Source of the DNA: an uncultured Clostridia bacterium
Lineage (GTDB): Bacteria > Bacillota > Clostridia > Lachnospirales > Lachnospiraceae
Assembly (NCBI GenBank): GCA_946184675.1
Contig: CAMHFW010000003.1
Span: forward strand, 1-42,980
Direction: 5' to 3'
Length of the DNA stretch: 42,980 bases
Numbering within the stretch: position 1 is the stretch's first letter; every line of letters starts with the position of its first letter. Below, piece by piece: positions 1 to 8,233 of this stretch. The notes under the pieces are model-generated. The model did not search any database. It was not told the origin of the DNA and saw only the letters and a program-made list of their open reading frames with translations. A program made the position numbers and the translations under genes.

Positions 1-83
1 GGAGACAGGGGACGGTTCTCTGTCTCCCTCTCCGTTTTCCGCCCTCTGCAATCTTAGGAGACAGAGAACCGTCCCCTGTCTCC
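1..83. mobile_element. Short copy of a REP/MITE-like inverted-repeat element
   Basis: A 27-nt arm starting GGAGACAGGGGACGG (1-27) is followed by 29 nt and then its exact reverse complement (57-83). Each arm is itself a small hairpin, GGAGACAG pairing with CTGTCTCC. The same arms bound two 149-bp elements later in the window, but this copy lacks their internal terminator hairpin. Ends of this kind resemble REP sequences mobilised in trans by RAYT-type Y1 transposases; that link is inference, since no such transposase is present here. The copy could extend left of the window. Confidence 0.8.
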
Positions 84-129
84 CTCCAACCTTACCTGAA
101 AGTAAGGGATAGTAAAATGGCCGGCAGTG

Positions 130-138
130 TGGTATAAT
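130..138 (+). promoter_or_regulatory. Extended -10 promoter for the rsmE operon
   Basis: TGGTATAAT (130-138) is a perfect extended -10 (TGn plus TATAAT). The -35 region 17 bp upstream (TAGTAA) is poor, which is common for extended -10 promoters. It lies 64 nt before the chosen rsmE start. Confidence 0.6.
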
Positions 139-201
139 ATTACGACATGTCCGCCAAAAAGGCGGGGAAATGCCCGCAAATGGGCGGTCAGGAGGATGTG
201 T

Positions 202-963
202 ATGCCCAGATTTTTTGTATCCAGAGAGCAGATTGACGGGAATCAGGCCGTAATCACAGGCGGTGATGTGGCGCATATCGGTAAGGTGCTGCGGATGTCT
301 CCCGGCGAGGAGCTGAGCATCAGCGACGGGGAAGGGACAGATTATTACTGCAGGATTACCGGGATAGACCGGGAAGCCGTCCGGCTGGAAATCATCGGCA
401 GCTGGCCTTCCTTTTCAGAACTCCCGGCCAGAATCTATCTGTATCAGGGCCTGCCCAAGGCCGGTAAGATGGATACAATCATACAAAAGGCCGTCGAGCT
501 TGGCGTTTATAAGATCATTCCTGTGCAGATGGCCCGCTCGGTCGTCCGGCTGGATGAGAAAAAAGAGTCGAAAAAACTGGAGCGCTGGCAGGGGATCTCG
601 GAAAGCGCCGCCAAACAGGCGGGACGGGCCATTATTCCGGAAGTATCCGGATGCCTGACATTTGCGCAGGCCGTGCAGGCCTGTACCGGTCATGATGCAG
701 TTCTGCTGCCTTATGAAAAGGCAGAGGGGATGGAGGCGGCCAGAGACCTGGTCCGCTCTCTGCACGGCTGCCGGGAGATTGGTATTCTGATCGGGCCGGA
801 AGGCGGATTTGAAGAGTCCGAAGTACAGCTAGCAGTAGAAGCCGCCGACGCAAAGACCATGTCTCTGGGCCATCGGATTTTACGTACAGAGACAGCAGGA
901 ATGACCGTGATTTCGATTTTAATGTTTGAACTGGAAGAAGACCGGGCAGAGGAGAATGCCTGA
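202..963 (+). CDS. rsmE: 16S rRNA (uracil(1498)-N3)-methyltransferase RsmE
   Basis: SPOUT-class methyltransferase that methylates N3 of U1498 in 16S rRNA, using SAM, in the cytoplasm. The N-terminal PUA-like part begins MPRFFV, typical of the family. The C-terminal knot contains IGPEGGF and the SLGHRILRTETA segment (about residues 195-235), the SAM-binding signature. The ORF track starts at 127, but ATG 202 is preferred: it has AGGAGG at 190-195 with 6-nt spacing, matches the family N-terminus, and gives 253 aa, a normal length. First gene of a modification operon, 17 nt before the cysteine desulfurase. Confidence 0.95.
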   Translation: MPRFFVSREQIDGNQAVITGGDVAHIGKVLRMSPGEELSISDGEGTDYYCRITGIDREAVRLEIIGSWPSFSELPARIYLYQGLPKAGKMDTIIQKAVELGVYKIIPVQMARSVVRLDEKKESKKLERWQGISESAAKQAGRAIIPEVSGCLTFAQAVQACTGHDAVLLPYEKAEGMEAARDLVRSLHGCREIGILIGPEGGFEESEVQLAVEAADAKTMSLGHRILRTETAGMTVISILMFELEEDRAEENA

Positions 964-980
964 CTAAAGGAGACTATCCC

Positions 981-2189
981 ATGGAAATTTATCTTGATAA
1001 TGCCGCAACGACCAGGGTATACGATGAAGTAATAGATACCGTTGCCCGGGCCATGCGGGCAGATTACGGCAATCCGGCATCCCTGCACACCAAAGGGGTG
1101 GAGGCGGAGCGCTATATCCGCGAGGCCAGAGAGATTCTGGCAAAGCAGCTGAAAGTCCCTGCCGCTGAACTGGTTTTCACATCCGGCGGCAGCGAGTCCA
1201 ACAACATGGCCCTTCTGGGAGGCGCGGCGGCAAATATGCGCGCCGGAAAGCATATCATTACTTCTCAGATCGAACATGCCTCTGTCTACGAGACGGTAAA
1301 GGTTCTGGAAAAGCAGGGCTTTGAGGTTACTTATCTGCCGACAGACAGCTACGGCGTTGTGGATCTGGAAGCTCTTCGCAAGGCAGTCCGGCCGGATACC
1401 ATTCTGGTCTCCGTTATGTGCGTCAATAATGAAATCGGCACCATCCAGCCTCTGGAGGATATTGTTAAAATCGTAAAGGAAATCAATCCGGAGACGCTGG
1501 TGCATACCGATGCCGTCCAGGGATTCGGCAAGATCCGCATCTATCCAAAGAAAATCGGCCTGGATATGATGTCGGTCAGCGGCCATAAGTTCCACGGCCC
1601 CAAAGGCACCGGCTTTTTGTGGATCCGTGACAAGGTCAAGGTGAAGCCGCTGGTCTACGGCGGCGGTCAGCAGAAGGGTATGCGGTCCGGCACAGAAAAT
1701 GTACCCGGCACAGCCGGTATGGCAGAAGCAGCCCGGATAGAGTTTGAACAGTTTGATGAAAAAACAGCCCGGCTCTATGAACTGCGTTCCTATTTTATAG
1801 AAGAAATCGGGAAAATCCCCGGTACCCATATCAACGGAGGGCTCCTGCCCGGAAGTCTTTCTGCCAGAGACAGGCAGGAGGCTTGCGCGTGCGCAGCGCC
1901 TCATATCGTGAGTATCAGCTTTGAGGATGTGCGGGCGGAAGTGCTTCTGCACGCACTGGAGGATAAAGGCATCTACGTTTCCAGCGGGTCCGCCTGCTCC
2001 TCCAATCATCCGGCGGTCAGCAGGACACTCAAAAGTATAGGCCTGGAAAAGAAATACCTGGACGCAACCCTGCGCTTCAGCTTTTCACAGGACACAAAAA
2101 AAGAAGAACTGGAAGAATGCATCCGCGCACTGGATCAGCTCCTGCCGATGCTCAGAAGATTTACCCCGGGAGGGAAAAGACATGTTTAA
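981..2189 (+). CDS. Cysteine desulfurase (NifS/IscS family), probable ThiI partner
   Basis: PLP-dependent enzyme that removes sulfur from cysteine to form a protein persulfide. It starts MEIYLDNAATT, as in the family. The PLP lysine is in SGHKFHG (K203) and the persulfide cysteine in SSGSACSS (C339). Its stop overlaps the thiI start by 8 nt, so it is probably the dedicated sulfur donor for tRNA 4-thiouridine, as NifZ is in Bacillus subtilis (family knowledge). At 402 aa it is slightly long. About 15 residues between HINGG and PHIVSISF (roughly 288-303, containing CAC) look inserted, and the DNA there holds an 8-bp inverted repeat (CTCCTGCC/GGCAGGAG). Confidence 0.93.
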   Translation: MEIYLDNAATTRVYDEVIDTVARAMRADYGNPASLHTKGVEAERYIREAREILAKQLKVPAAELVFTSGGSESNNMALLGGAAANMRAGKHIITSQIEHASVYETVKVLEKQGFEVTYLPTDSYGVVDLEALRKAVRPDTILVSVMCVNNEIGTIQPLEDIVKIVKEINPETLVHTDAVQGFGKIRIYPKKIGLDMMSVSGHKFHGPKGTGFLWIRDKVKVKPLVYGGGQQKGMRSGTENVPGTAGMAEAARIEFEQFDEKTARLYELRSYFIEEIGKIPGTHINGGLLPGSLSARDRQEACACAAPHIVSISFEDVRAEVLLHALEDKGIYVSSGSACSSNHPAVSRTLKSIGLEKKYLDATLRFSFSQDTKKEELEECIRALDQLLPMLRRFTPGGKRHV

Positions 2190-3360
2190 AGCATTTTTAG
2201 TAAAATACGGCGAGATTGGCATCAAGGGAAAGAATCGTCACCTGTTTGAAGACTGCCTGATGGATCAGATCCGCTTCGCCATGCGCCGCATCGAGTGCCC
2301 TTTCGAAGTGACCAAGGAGCAGGGCAGAATCTATGTGGAGATGATGGACAGCTTTGATTATGATGAAGTCGTGGAGACTCTGCAGCATGTGTTCGGCATC
2401 GTGGCCATCTGCCCGGTGACTGTGGCGCAGAAAGGCGACTGGGACCAGCTCTGCAAGGCAGCAGGCGATTATGTGGATGAGGTCTATCCGGATAAAAACT
2501 TCAGCTTCAAGGTATTTGGGCGCAGAGGCGACAAGCGCTTCCCCAAGACCTCTATGGAGCTGGCAGCAGATCTGGGCGAATACCTGCTGGACCGCTTCCC
2601 GGAAATGCATGTCGACGTGCACCATCCGGAAGTTTCCCTGACGGTTGAGATCCGTGACCGTGTTTTCATTTACTCCATCTCAGTTCCGGGCCCCGGAGGC
2701 ATGCCGGTCGGATCCAATGGCCGCGCGACCCTTCTCTTGTCCGGAGGAATCGACAGCCCGGTTGCAGGATACATGATCGCTAAGCGCGGCGTCAAAATCG
2801 ACGCGGTTTATTTCCATGCGCCGCCCTATACCAGTGAGCGCGCCAAACAGAAGGTCAAGGACCTGGCCTCTCTGGTTGCCGTTTACGCCGGCCCGATCAA
2901 GCTCCATATCGTGAATTTCACAGATATCCAGCTGGCCATTTATGAAAAGTGCCCGCACGATGAGCTGACCATTATCATGCGCAGATACATGATGCGGATC
3001 GCCGAAAAAATCGCCCTGTCCGAGGATTCCATCGGCCTGATCACCGGCGAAAGCATCGGACAGGTAGCCAGCCAGACCCTGCAGAGCCTGCGGGCAACCA
3101 ATGCAGTCTGCACCCTGCCGGTTTACAGACCCCTGATCGGTTTTGATAAGAATGATATTGTTGAAGTTTCTGAAAAAATAGGAACATTTGAAACATCTAT
3201 CCAGCCTTTCGAAGACTGCTGCACCATTTTCGTGGCCAAACATCCGGTAACCAAGCCCAGCGTACGTGCCATGGAGCGGTCCGAGCATCATCTGAAGGAC
3301 GTGATCGATGAACTTGTCCAGACAGCGATCGAAACACGGGAAATCGTAGTTTGCGAGTAA
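2182..3360 (+). CDS. thiI: tRNA 4-thiouridine synthase ThiI
   Basis: Adenylates U8 of tRNA and transfers sulfur to make s4U; it may also feed sulfur to thiamine biosynthesis. It has an N-terminal ferredoxin-like/THUMP region (about residues 1-165) and a PP-loop ATPase with LLLSGGIDSPVAGY (about 180-195). At 392 aa it lacks the C-terminal rhodanese domain of E. coli ThiI, as in Bacillus and clostridia, so sulfur must come from a separate desulfurase. The overlapping upstream desulfurase gene fits this and suggests translational coupling. The AAGACATG start region lies inside the upstream coding end. Confidence 0.95.
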   Translation: MFKAFLVKYGEIGIKGKNRHLFEDCLMDQIRFAMRRIECPFEVTKEQGRIYVEMMDSFDYDEVVETLQHVFGIVAICPVTVAQKGDWDQLCKAAGDYVDEVYPDKNFSFKVFGRRGDKRFPKTSMELAADLGEYLLDRFPEMHVDVHHPEVSLTVEIRDRVFIYSISVPGPGGMPVGSNGRATLLLSGGIDSPVAGYMIAKRGVKIDAVYFHAPPYTSERAKQKVKDLASLVAVYAGPIKLHIVNFTDIQLAIYEKCPHDELTIIMRRYMMRIAEKIALSEDSIGLITGESIGQVASQTLQSLRATNAVCTLPVYRPLIGFDKNDIVEVSEKIGTFETSIQPFEDCCTIFVAKHPVTKPSVRAMERSEHHLKDVIDELVQTAIETREIVVCE

Positions 3361-3389
3361 TCTTAAAAAATTCCGGAGGAGGTGGTCGA

Positions 3390-4787
3390 ATGAAATCAGT
3401 GGCATTCTGCACCCTGGGGTGCAAGGTCAACCAGTATGAGACGGATGCAATGACAGAGCAGTTTGCCCGCGCAGGCTACCAGATCCGCGAGTTTTCAGAA
3501 AAGGCTGACATCTACGTAGTCAACACTTGCACAGTCACCAACATCGCTGACCGCAAGTCCCGGCAGATGCTCCGCCGTGCCAGAAAAAAGAATCCGGAGG
3601 CGGTTGTAGTCGCAGCCGGCTGCTATGTGCAGGCGGAGAATCTTGACGCATCTGCGCAGGACGCGAAAGCCAAGCAGAGACGGGATCTGGCGGACTCCCT
3701 GGACGAGATCGTGGATATCATGATCGGCAATGACCGCAAGGGCCAGATTGTGGAAGCGGTGGAGGAATACCTGGCAGGACGTGAAAACCATTACGTTCTG
3801 GACATCGGCGGAAGCCGGTCTTTTGAAGCTCTGGAAATCTCAGAGATTTCCGGACATACCAGGGCTTATATCAAGGTACAGGACGGATGCAACCAGTTTT
3901 GCTCCTACTGCCTGATTCCCTATGTCCGCGGCAGGATCCGCAGCCGGGATCCGGAGGAAGTGGTCCGGGAGGTCAGCGGCCTGGCCGCCGGCGGAATCCG
4001 GGAGATTGTCCTGACCGGCATTCATATCAGTTCCTACGGACTTGACTGGACACATGAAAACAGCGGCGGGGAGGAAGACTACGGCAAATTCGGCCGCAGC
4101 AGGCTGATCGATCTGATTGAGAAGCTTTCCGGAATCCCCGGCCTTGACCGGATCCGGCTCAGTTCACTCGAACCCCGGATCATCACGGAGGAATTTGTAC
4201 GCAGGCTTTCAGCCATCCCCCAGATCTGCCCGCATTTTCACCTGTCCCTGCAGAGTGGCTGCGATGAGACGCTTGCCCGGATGAACCGGCACTATACCAC
4301 GCAGCAGTATCTGGAAAGCTGTGACATCATACGCAAGTATTTCCCCTATGCAGCCATCACGACGGATGTGATCGCAGGCTTCCCGGGGGAGACAGAAGAA
4401 GAATTCCAAAAGACCTGCGAGTTTGTGCAGCAGGTGCAGTTTGCGGACATGCATATCTTCAAGTATTCCAGGAGAAAAGGAACCCGCGCAGCGTCGATGC
4501 CTGCGCAGGTGAACCCGCAGAAGCAGGAAATGCGCAGTGACAGGCTTCTGGAGCTGGCGGCGGCCATGCAGGAGAAGTTTCTGGAGAAATGCTGCAGCTT
4601 GGAAGAGGAAGTTCTGGCAGAGGAGCCTGCTCTGATTGACGGCAAAAGCTATATGACCGGCTACAGCAAGAATTATATCCGCTGTGCCATTCCGCAGGGG
4701 GAGATCAAGCCCGGACAGATAGTCCGGGTAAAGATGATGCAGGCCAAAGAAGGTGGCCTGATGCTGTGCCAGAAGGTGGACGTATAA
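3390..4787 (+). CDS. mtaB: tRNA t6A37 methylthiotransferase MtaB
   Basis: Radical SAM enzyme converting t6A37 of tRNA to ms2t6A37 with two Fe-S clusters. The N-terminal UPF0004 domain begins CTLGCKVNQYETD, with further cluster cysteines in NTCTVTN and AAGCYVQ. The radical-SAM motif is CNQFCSYC (C167, C171, C174), followed by YVRGRIRSR. A TRAM-like domain ends the protein. ATG 3390 is chosen over the track start at 3351 because GGAGGAGG (3375-3382) lies 7 nt upstream and the N-terminus fits the family; length 465 aa. Last gene of the operon, followed by a strong terminator. Confidence 0.95.
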   Translation: MKSVAFCTLGCKVNQYETDAMTEQFARAGYQIREFSEKADIYVVNTCTVTNIADRKSRQMLRRARKKNPEAVVVAAGCYVQAENLDASAQDAKAKQRRDLADSLDEIVDIMIGNDRKGQIVEAVEEYLAGRENHYVLDIGGSRSFEALEISEISGHTRAYIKVQDGCNQFCSYCLIPYVRGRIRSRDPEEVVREVSGLAAGGIREIVLTGIHISSYGLDWTHENSGGEEDYGKFGRSRLIDLIEKLSGIPGLDRIRLSSLEPRIITEEFVRRLSAIPQICPHFHLSLQSGCDETLARMNRHYTTQQYLESCDIIRKYFPYAAITTDVIAGFPGETEEEFQKTCEFVQQVQFADMHIFKYSRRKGTRAASMPAQVNPQKQEMRSDRLLELAAAMQEKFLEKCCSLEEEVLAEEPALIDGKSYMTGYSKNYIRCAIPQGEIKPGQIVRVKMMQAKEGGLMLCQKVDV

Positions 4788-4809
4788 AAGGCTGCAAAAG
4801 AAGCAAGTT

Positions 4810-4849
4810 ACGGAGGAGACTTCGCGAGGCGAAGTCTCCTCCGTTTTTT
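4810..4849 (+). terminator. Rho-independent terminator after mtaB
   Basis: A perfect 16-bp stem (ACGGAGGAGACTTCGC with its complement), a 3-nt loop and a run of six T. Confidence 0.93.
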
Positions 4850-4913
4850 CTGCCCCAAACTAGTGGGCGGGCGGGACTGTAGAATAAAATATACATGAGG
4901 GCTTTATTTTGTA

Positions 4914-4941
4914 TTGCGCAGGTCTGATCTTATGATATGAT
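4914..4941 (+). promoter_or_regulatory. Putative sigma-A promoter
   Basis: TTGCGC (4914-4919), a 16-bp spacer and TATGAT (4936-4941). It sits between the mtaB terminator and the next gene and probably drives 4986-7665. Confidence 0.5.
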
Positions 4942-4985
4942 AAAGAGAGTTTGCAGATCGGATGTGTTATAGAAGGAGAACCTGT

Positions 4986-5558
4986 ATGACGGTGGATGAA
5001 TGGAGACAGCTTTATCGCAGTGAGATCCGGCGGGGAGCCCGCCTGCGTCTTCTGGCAGACAGCCCGGAGCCGGCTGATGCGTCTGCCATGATTCTGCGCC
5101 GGCAGCTGGCAGACGGAAGATACCAGTCTCAGGGTGGACAGGAGCTGGACACCTTTATCCGCGGCTGGGTAAATCTTTCCATGCTGGACATGGGAAGAGG
5201 CACTGTCCGCAGGAACGCCCGCACAGAGCGAGAGGTCGATCGTATATTAGACGACTGGCAGCTGGAACTAGCGGAGGACTACGGCCCGGAGGGGCTTGCT
5301 GTTCTGGAAGATGAGTTCTACAACATGATTCTCTTGTACATAGCCCTCAGTAAAGACGACCAGAAGTATGCACGGACGCTATTTGGCTTTAAGGCGATGG
5401 AGCAGGATGCTCTGATTCGCAAACTGGCCGCAGACATCCGCCACCGTGCCATCGAGATCCCGGAAGAGCTGGAACTGGAAGAGAGGCTGGAACCTCTGCG
5501 CAAGGGAGCAGAAGCAGCGTTTTATGACGCATGCCGCCGGGAACTTTCTGAGATGTGA
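4986..5558 (+). CDS. Hypothetical protein, helical, charged
   Basis: I do not recognise this 190-aa protein. It is rich in Glu, Arg, Leu and Ala, looks largely helical, and has no signal peptide or membrane segment, so it is probably cytoplasmic. Two runs stand out: a central WVNLSMLDMGRG stretch and an acidic-helical C-terminus (ELELEERLEPL). The start at ATG 4986 is preferred to the track start (4962) because AAGGAG (4973-4978) is 7 nt upstream. It is the first gene of a probable operon with a GNAT acetyltransferase 19 nt downstream. Clear coding start, operon position and lack of a better frame make it a real gene; its function is unknown. Confidence 0.8.
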   Translation: MTVDEWRQLYRSEIRRGARLRLLADSPEPADASAMILRRQLADGRYQSQGGQELDTFIRGWVNLSMLDMGRGTVRRNARTEREVDRILDDWQLELAEDYGPEGLAVLEDEFYNMILLYIALSKDDQKYARTLFGFKAMEQDALIRKLAADIRHRAIEIPEELELEERLEPLRKGAEAAFYDACRRELSEM

Positions 5559-5577
5559 GAGAAGGAAAGGCAGATAG

Positions 5578-6057
5578 ATGAGTGAGTATAGATATGAACT
5601 GCTGACACAGCAGCGCGATGCGGAACTTGCGGCCCTGATCCGGAGGAGTCTCAAGGCGCGCGGTCTGGACATTCCCGGAACGGTTTATTTTGATGAGGGA
5701 CTGGATCATCTGTCAGACTATTATGATCACCCGGACCGGGCTTATTTTATCCTGCTCAAAGAAGACAGGCTGGTCGGAGGCATCGGTCTGGATCCGATTT
5801 CTGTGTTCCCTGACTGCTGTGAACTGCAGAAGCTCTATCTGGAGGATGAGGAGCAGGGGCAGGGGACCGGATATGAGATGATTCGGCTGATCGAAGAGGA
5901 AGCAGTAAATAGAGGCTTTCGCCGGATCTATCTGGAGACCCATACCAATCTTGCTGCCGCGATTCACATCTATGAAAAAAGCGGATACCGGGAAATCGAC
6001 AGGCCCGCCAGTGTGGTCCACAGCACCATGAACAAATTTTACTTGAAAGAACTGTGA
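5578..6057 (+). CDS. GNAT-family N-acetyltransferase
   Basis: Transfers an acetyl group from acetyl-CoA to an unknown amine substrate. The 159-aa protein spans one GNAT fold. The acetyl-CoA pyrophosphate-binding loop is EEQGQGTGYEMI (about residues 92-103), preceded by the beta-strand LQKLYLED and followed by RIYLETHTNLAAAIHIYEKSGY, the usual motif B. The substrate cannot be read from the sequence. A GAAAGG purine run precedes the ATG. The gene lies between the unknown protein and a LOG-family gene, 25 nt from the latter, in one apparent transcription unit. Confidence 0.88.
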   Translation: MSEYRYELLTQQRDAELAALIRRSLKARGLDIPGTVYFDEGLDHLSDYYDHPDRAYFILLKEDRLVGGIGLDPISVFPDCCELQKLYLEDEEQGQGTGYEMIRLIEEEAVNRGFRRIYLETHTNLAAAIHIYEKSGYREIDRPASVVHSTMNKFYLKEL

Positions 6058-6082
6058 AAGATACACAAGAAGGGTCATCAAT

Positions 6083-6613
6083 ATGAATATTACAGTATAC
6101 CTGGGCGCGAATGAAGGAAAAGACCCGCAGCTGAAGACCGCTGTGCGGGAGCTGGGCAGCTGGATCGGCAGGGAAGGACACCGGCTGATCTACGGGGGTT
6201 CCAAATGCGGCCTGATGGGAGATCTGGCGGAGAGCGTTCTTCTGGCCGGCGGAGAGGTCATCGGTGTGGAACCGCAGTTTTTTCTGGATGCAGGCATGGA
6301 CTATGAGGAAATCACAGAGCTGATCGCGACAAAGAATATCCCGGAGCGAAGGGCAAAGATGATTGAGCTTGGAGAGGCTTTCATTGCTTTTCCGGGCGGC
6401 ACCGGTACCCTGGAAGAAATCACGGAGATTATGGCCAAGGTCTGCCTGGGGCATTTGAGCGCTCCGTGTATTGTATACAATTTAAACGGTTATTACGACA
6501 GCCTGAAGGCTTTGCTTGCCAACATGGTCCGGATGGGACTTGCTTATGAAGACAAAATAAAGAGGATCTGTTTCGCGGAAAACCTGGAGGATATCAAAAA
6601 AATCTTAGAATAA
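6083..6613 (+). CDS. LOG-family nucleotide phosphoribohydrolase (TIGR00730 type)
   Basis: Rossmann-like lysine-decarboxylase-fold protein of the LOG family, known for hydrolysing nucleoside 5'-monophosphates at the base-ribose bond (cytokinin activation in plants; mostly unassigned in bacteria). The signature FPGGTGTLEE (about residues 102-111) is intact. An upstream YGGSKCGLMG loop and a conserved ERRAKM segment fit active-site positions of the family. Length 176 aa is typical. An AAGAAGGG ribosome site lies about 8 nt before the ATG. Physiological substrate unknown; bacterial annotations as lysine decarboxylase are considered incorrect. Confidence 0.92.
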   Translation: MNITVYLGANEGKDPQLKTAVRELGSWIGREGHRLIYGGSKCGLMGDLAESVLLAGGEVIGVEPQFFLDAGMDYEEITELIATKNIPERRAKMIELGEAFIAFPGGTGTLEEITEIMAKVCLGHLSAPCIVYNLNGYYDSLKALLANMVRMGLAYEDKIKRICFAENLEDIKKILE

Positions 6614-6629
6614 GCAGGTTGATGAAGGA

Positions 6630-7343
6630 ATGAAAGAAGAAGCGTTTAAGATCTCAGGAAGGGAAGTAACAGCGGCGCTGCATACTTCCCTTCCTATTAT
6701 GGTCACCTTTGTGGTGCTGGGAAGCGGATACGGGATCCTGATGCAAAAGCATGGGTTCGGTCCGCTCTGGTCCCTCATAGCGGGAATCGTGATTTTCAGC
6801 GGAACCGTTCAGTTTGTCAGCATATCCATGCTCAGCAGCGGGTCGGTGATCATGGCTGCAGTCACGGCATTTATGGTGGCCGCCAGGCACATTTTTTTCA
6901 GCATCTCCATGATCGGCAGGTACCGAAGGGAGGGCAAACGGAAATGGTATCTTTTTTATGCCCTCTGTGACGAGACCTACGCTATGCTCAGCAGGGACGA
7001 TGCGCCGGAGGGCGTAAACGTAAGTGCCTACCGGCTGCTGGTGACACTGTTTGACCAGTGTTCCTGGATCGTCGGTTCTTTCCTGGGAGGCTGGATCGGA
7101 AGCCTTCTGTCCTTCGATTCGACAGGAATCGACTTTGCCATGACTGCGCTTTTCGCGACGGTATTCATCCAGCAGTGGATTGATTCCAAATGCCACATCC
7201 CGGCTGTGCTCGGTGTGGCGGCAACTCTGGCCTGCAGGCTGATCTTTGGAAGAGAATACTTCCTGATCCCGGCCATGATCATTATCATCGCCGTTTTGAT
7301 GATTATGAGAAAGAAGATAGAGGAGGCGGAAACAGATGGCTGA
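6630..7343 (+). CDS. azlC: AzlC-family branched-chain amino acid exporter, large subunit
   Basis: Membrane protein of the AzlC/YgaZ family, which with AzlD forms a two-subunit exporter for branched-chain amino acids and analogues. The 237-aa chain has several hydrophobic helices and the family hallmarks GSGYGI near the start and FSGTVQFVSISML. The MVAARHIFFSISM segment and the cytosolic Arg-rich loop GRYRREGKRKW are also typical. The ribosome site is weak, since a GAAGGA run abuts the ATG, so coupling to the upstream LOG gene (16 nt away) is possible. It overlaps azlD by 8 nt, which supports a stoichiometric pair. Confidence 0.93.
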   Translation: MKEEAFKISGREVTAALHTSLPIMVTFVVLGSGYGILMQKHGFGPLWSLIAGIVIFSGTVQFVSISMLSSGSVIMAAVTAFMVAARHIFFSISMIGRYRREGKRKWYLFYALCDETYAMLSRDDAPEGVNVSAYRLLVTLFDQCSWIVGSFLGGWIGSLLSFDSTGIDFAMTALFATVFIQQWIDSKCHIPAVLGVAATLACRLIFGREYFLIPAMIIIIAVLMIMRKKIEEAETDG

Positions 7344-7665
7344 TTACAGACATGCCATGATTATCATGATCGTGATGGGGCTTATGACGCTTGCGACAAG
7401 GATTCTGCCGGTGCTGATCTTCGGCCGCAGTGAAAAAGTCCCTGATTTTATCCTGTATCTGGGAAAAGTTGTTCCCTTCACAGCCATGGGACTGCTGATT
7501 GTCTACTGCCTGAGGGACGTTTCCGTTTTCAGCGGGTCACACGCCATCCCGGAGATCCTGGCCCTGGCGGTGGTTGCGGTCTCCTATCTATGGAAGAAAA
7601 ATTCCATTCTCAGTGTGGTCGTGGGGACGATCGTTTACATGTTTCTGGTGCAGAAAGTATTCTGA
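7336..7665 (+). CDS. azlD: AzlD-family branched-chain amino acid exporter, small subunit
   Basis: Small partner of AzlC: 109 aa with about four predicted transmembrane helices, typical of AzlD/YgaH. The MTLATRILPVLIFGR segment, with its charged TRILP motif in the first helices, and the following PDFILYLGKVVPFTAMGLLIVY match the family. The ATG lies inside the azlC 3' end with GGAGGC just upstream, so translation is probably coupled. It ends the operon, 40 nt before a terminator. Substrate specificity within branched-chain amino acids is inferred only from the family. Confidence 0.92.
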   Translation: MADYRHAMIIMIVMGLMTLATRILPVLIFGRSEKVPDFILYLGKVVPFTAMGLLIVYCLRDVSVFSGSHAIPEILALAVVAVSYLWKKNSILSVVVGTIVYMFLVQKVF

Positions 7666-7704
7666 GAACCAGAGAGATACGGAATTTCAAATGAAAAAGC
7701 AGGT

Positions 7705-7753
7705 TACTGGCGAAGCCTCTATTTTATGGAGGCTCCGCCAGTATTATTTTTTT
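7705..7753 (+). terminator. Rho-independent terminator after azlD
   Basis: TACTGGCG and AGCCTC pair with GAGGCT and CGCCAGTA across an A/C mismatch, with an 8-nt loop. A T-rich tail (TTATTTTTTT) follows. Confidence 0.85.
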
Positions 7754-7775
7754 ACAATAATATTTTAAAAACTTG

Positions 7776-7812
7776 TTGACAGGCTTGTACTACTGTGCTA
7801 TTGTATTAATAG
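7776..7812 (+). promoter_or_regulatory. Strong promoter with overlapping inverted repeat for the YtrA-like ABC operon
   Basis: TTGACA (7776-7781), a 17-bp spacer, then TGCTATTGT, an extended -10 (hexamer 7799-7804). CTATT-GTATT-AATAG (7798-7812) is an inverted repeat covering the -10. It is a plausible operator for the GntR protein encoded just downstream (autoregulation inferred). Confidence 0.7.
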
Positions 7813-7864
7813 TTTAAGACAACAAAACAACAACACAATGTTTTTTACAATAAGGAGGGCGAGT

Positions 7865-8233
7865 ATGGATTTTGAATTACAGAGCTCGCGGCCGATCTGG
7901 CAGCAGCTGACCGAGCAGCTCTCTCGCAGGATAGTGACAGGTGTCTACGAGCCGGGAAGTAAATTCCCGACGGTGCGCGAGCTGGCCGCGGAGGCCGGTG
8001 TCAATCCCAATACCATGCAGCGTGCACTGGCGCAGCTGGAGAGCATGGGCCTGGTCAATACAAACAGGACAGCAGGCCGTACGGTAACAGAAGATGTGGA
8101 GGTGCTTGACGCGATGCGTGAAGAGTTTGCGAAGGAATTGAGAGAACGATATTTTTCAGATATGAAGGAACTCGGATTTACAAGAGTTCAGGCCGCAGAG
8201 CTGATTGCGGCGGATAAGGAGGAGAGAGAATGA
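7865..8233 (+). CDS. GntR-family transcriptional regulator, YtrA-like
   Basis: DNA-binding repressor of the short YtrA subfamily, which usually controls an adjacent ABC transporter. The 122-aa protein has a winged helix: [15 protein letters not shown], the [22 protein letters not shown] recognition region (about residues 35-58) and a GLV wing. The short helical tail has no effector domain, as expected for YtrA. ATG 7865 is chosen because AAGGAGG lies at 7852-7858; the track start (7838) has none. The stop overlaps the ABC ATPase start by 4 nt, so regulator and transporter are made from one message. Confidence 0.92.
   Translation: MDFELQSSRPIWQQLTEQLSRRIVTGVYEPGSKFPTVRELAAEAGVNPNTMQRALAQLESMGLVNTNRTAGRTVTEDVEVLDAMREEFAKELRERYFSDMKELGFTRVQAAELIAADKEERE

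Noticed and set aside
711-2009. 432-aa antisense ORF opposite rsmE and the cysteine desulfurase
   Set aside because: Shadow frame of two clearly coding plus-strand genes; no family motif or ribosome site.
7838-7864. Upstream start for the GntR regulator
   Set aside because: The AAGGAGG site would lie inside the coding region; ATG 7865 is properly spaced.
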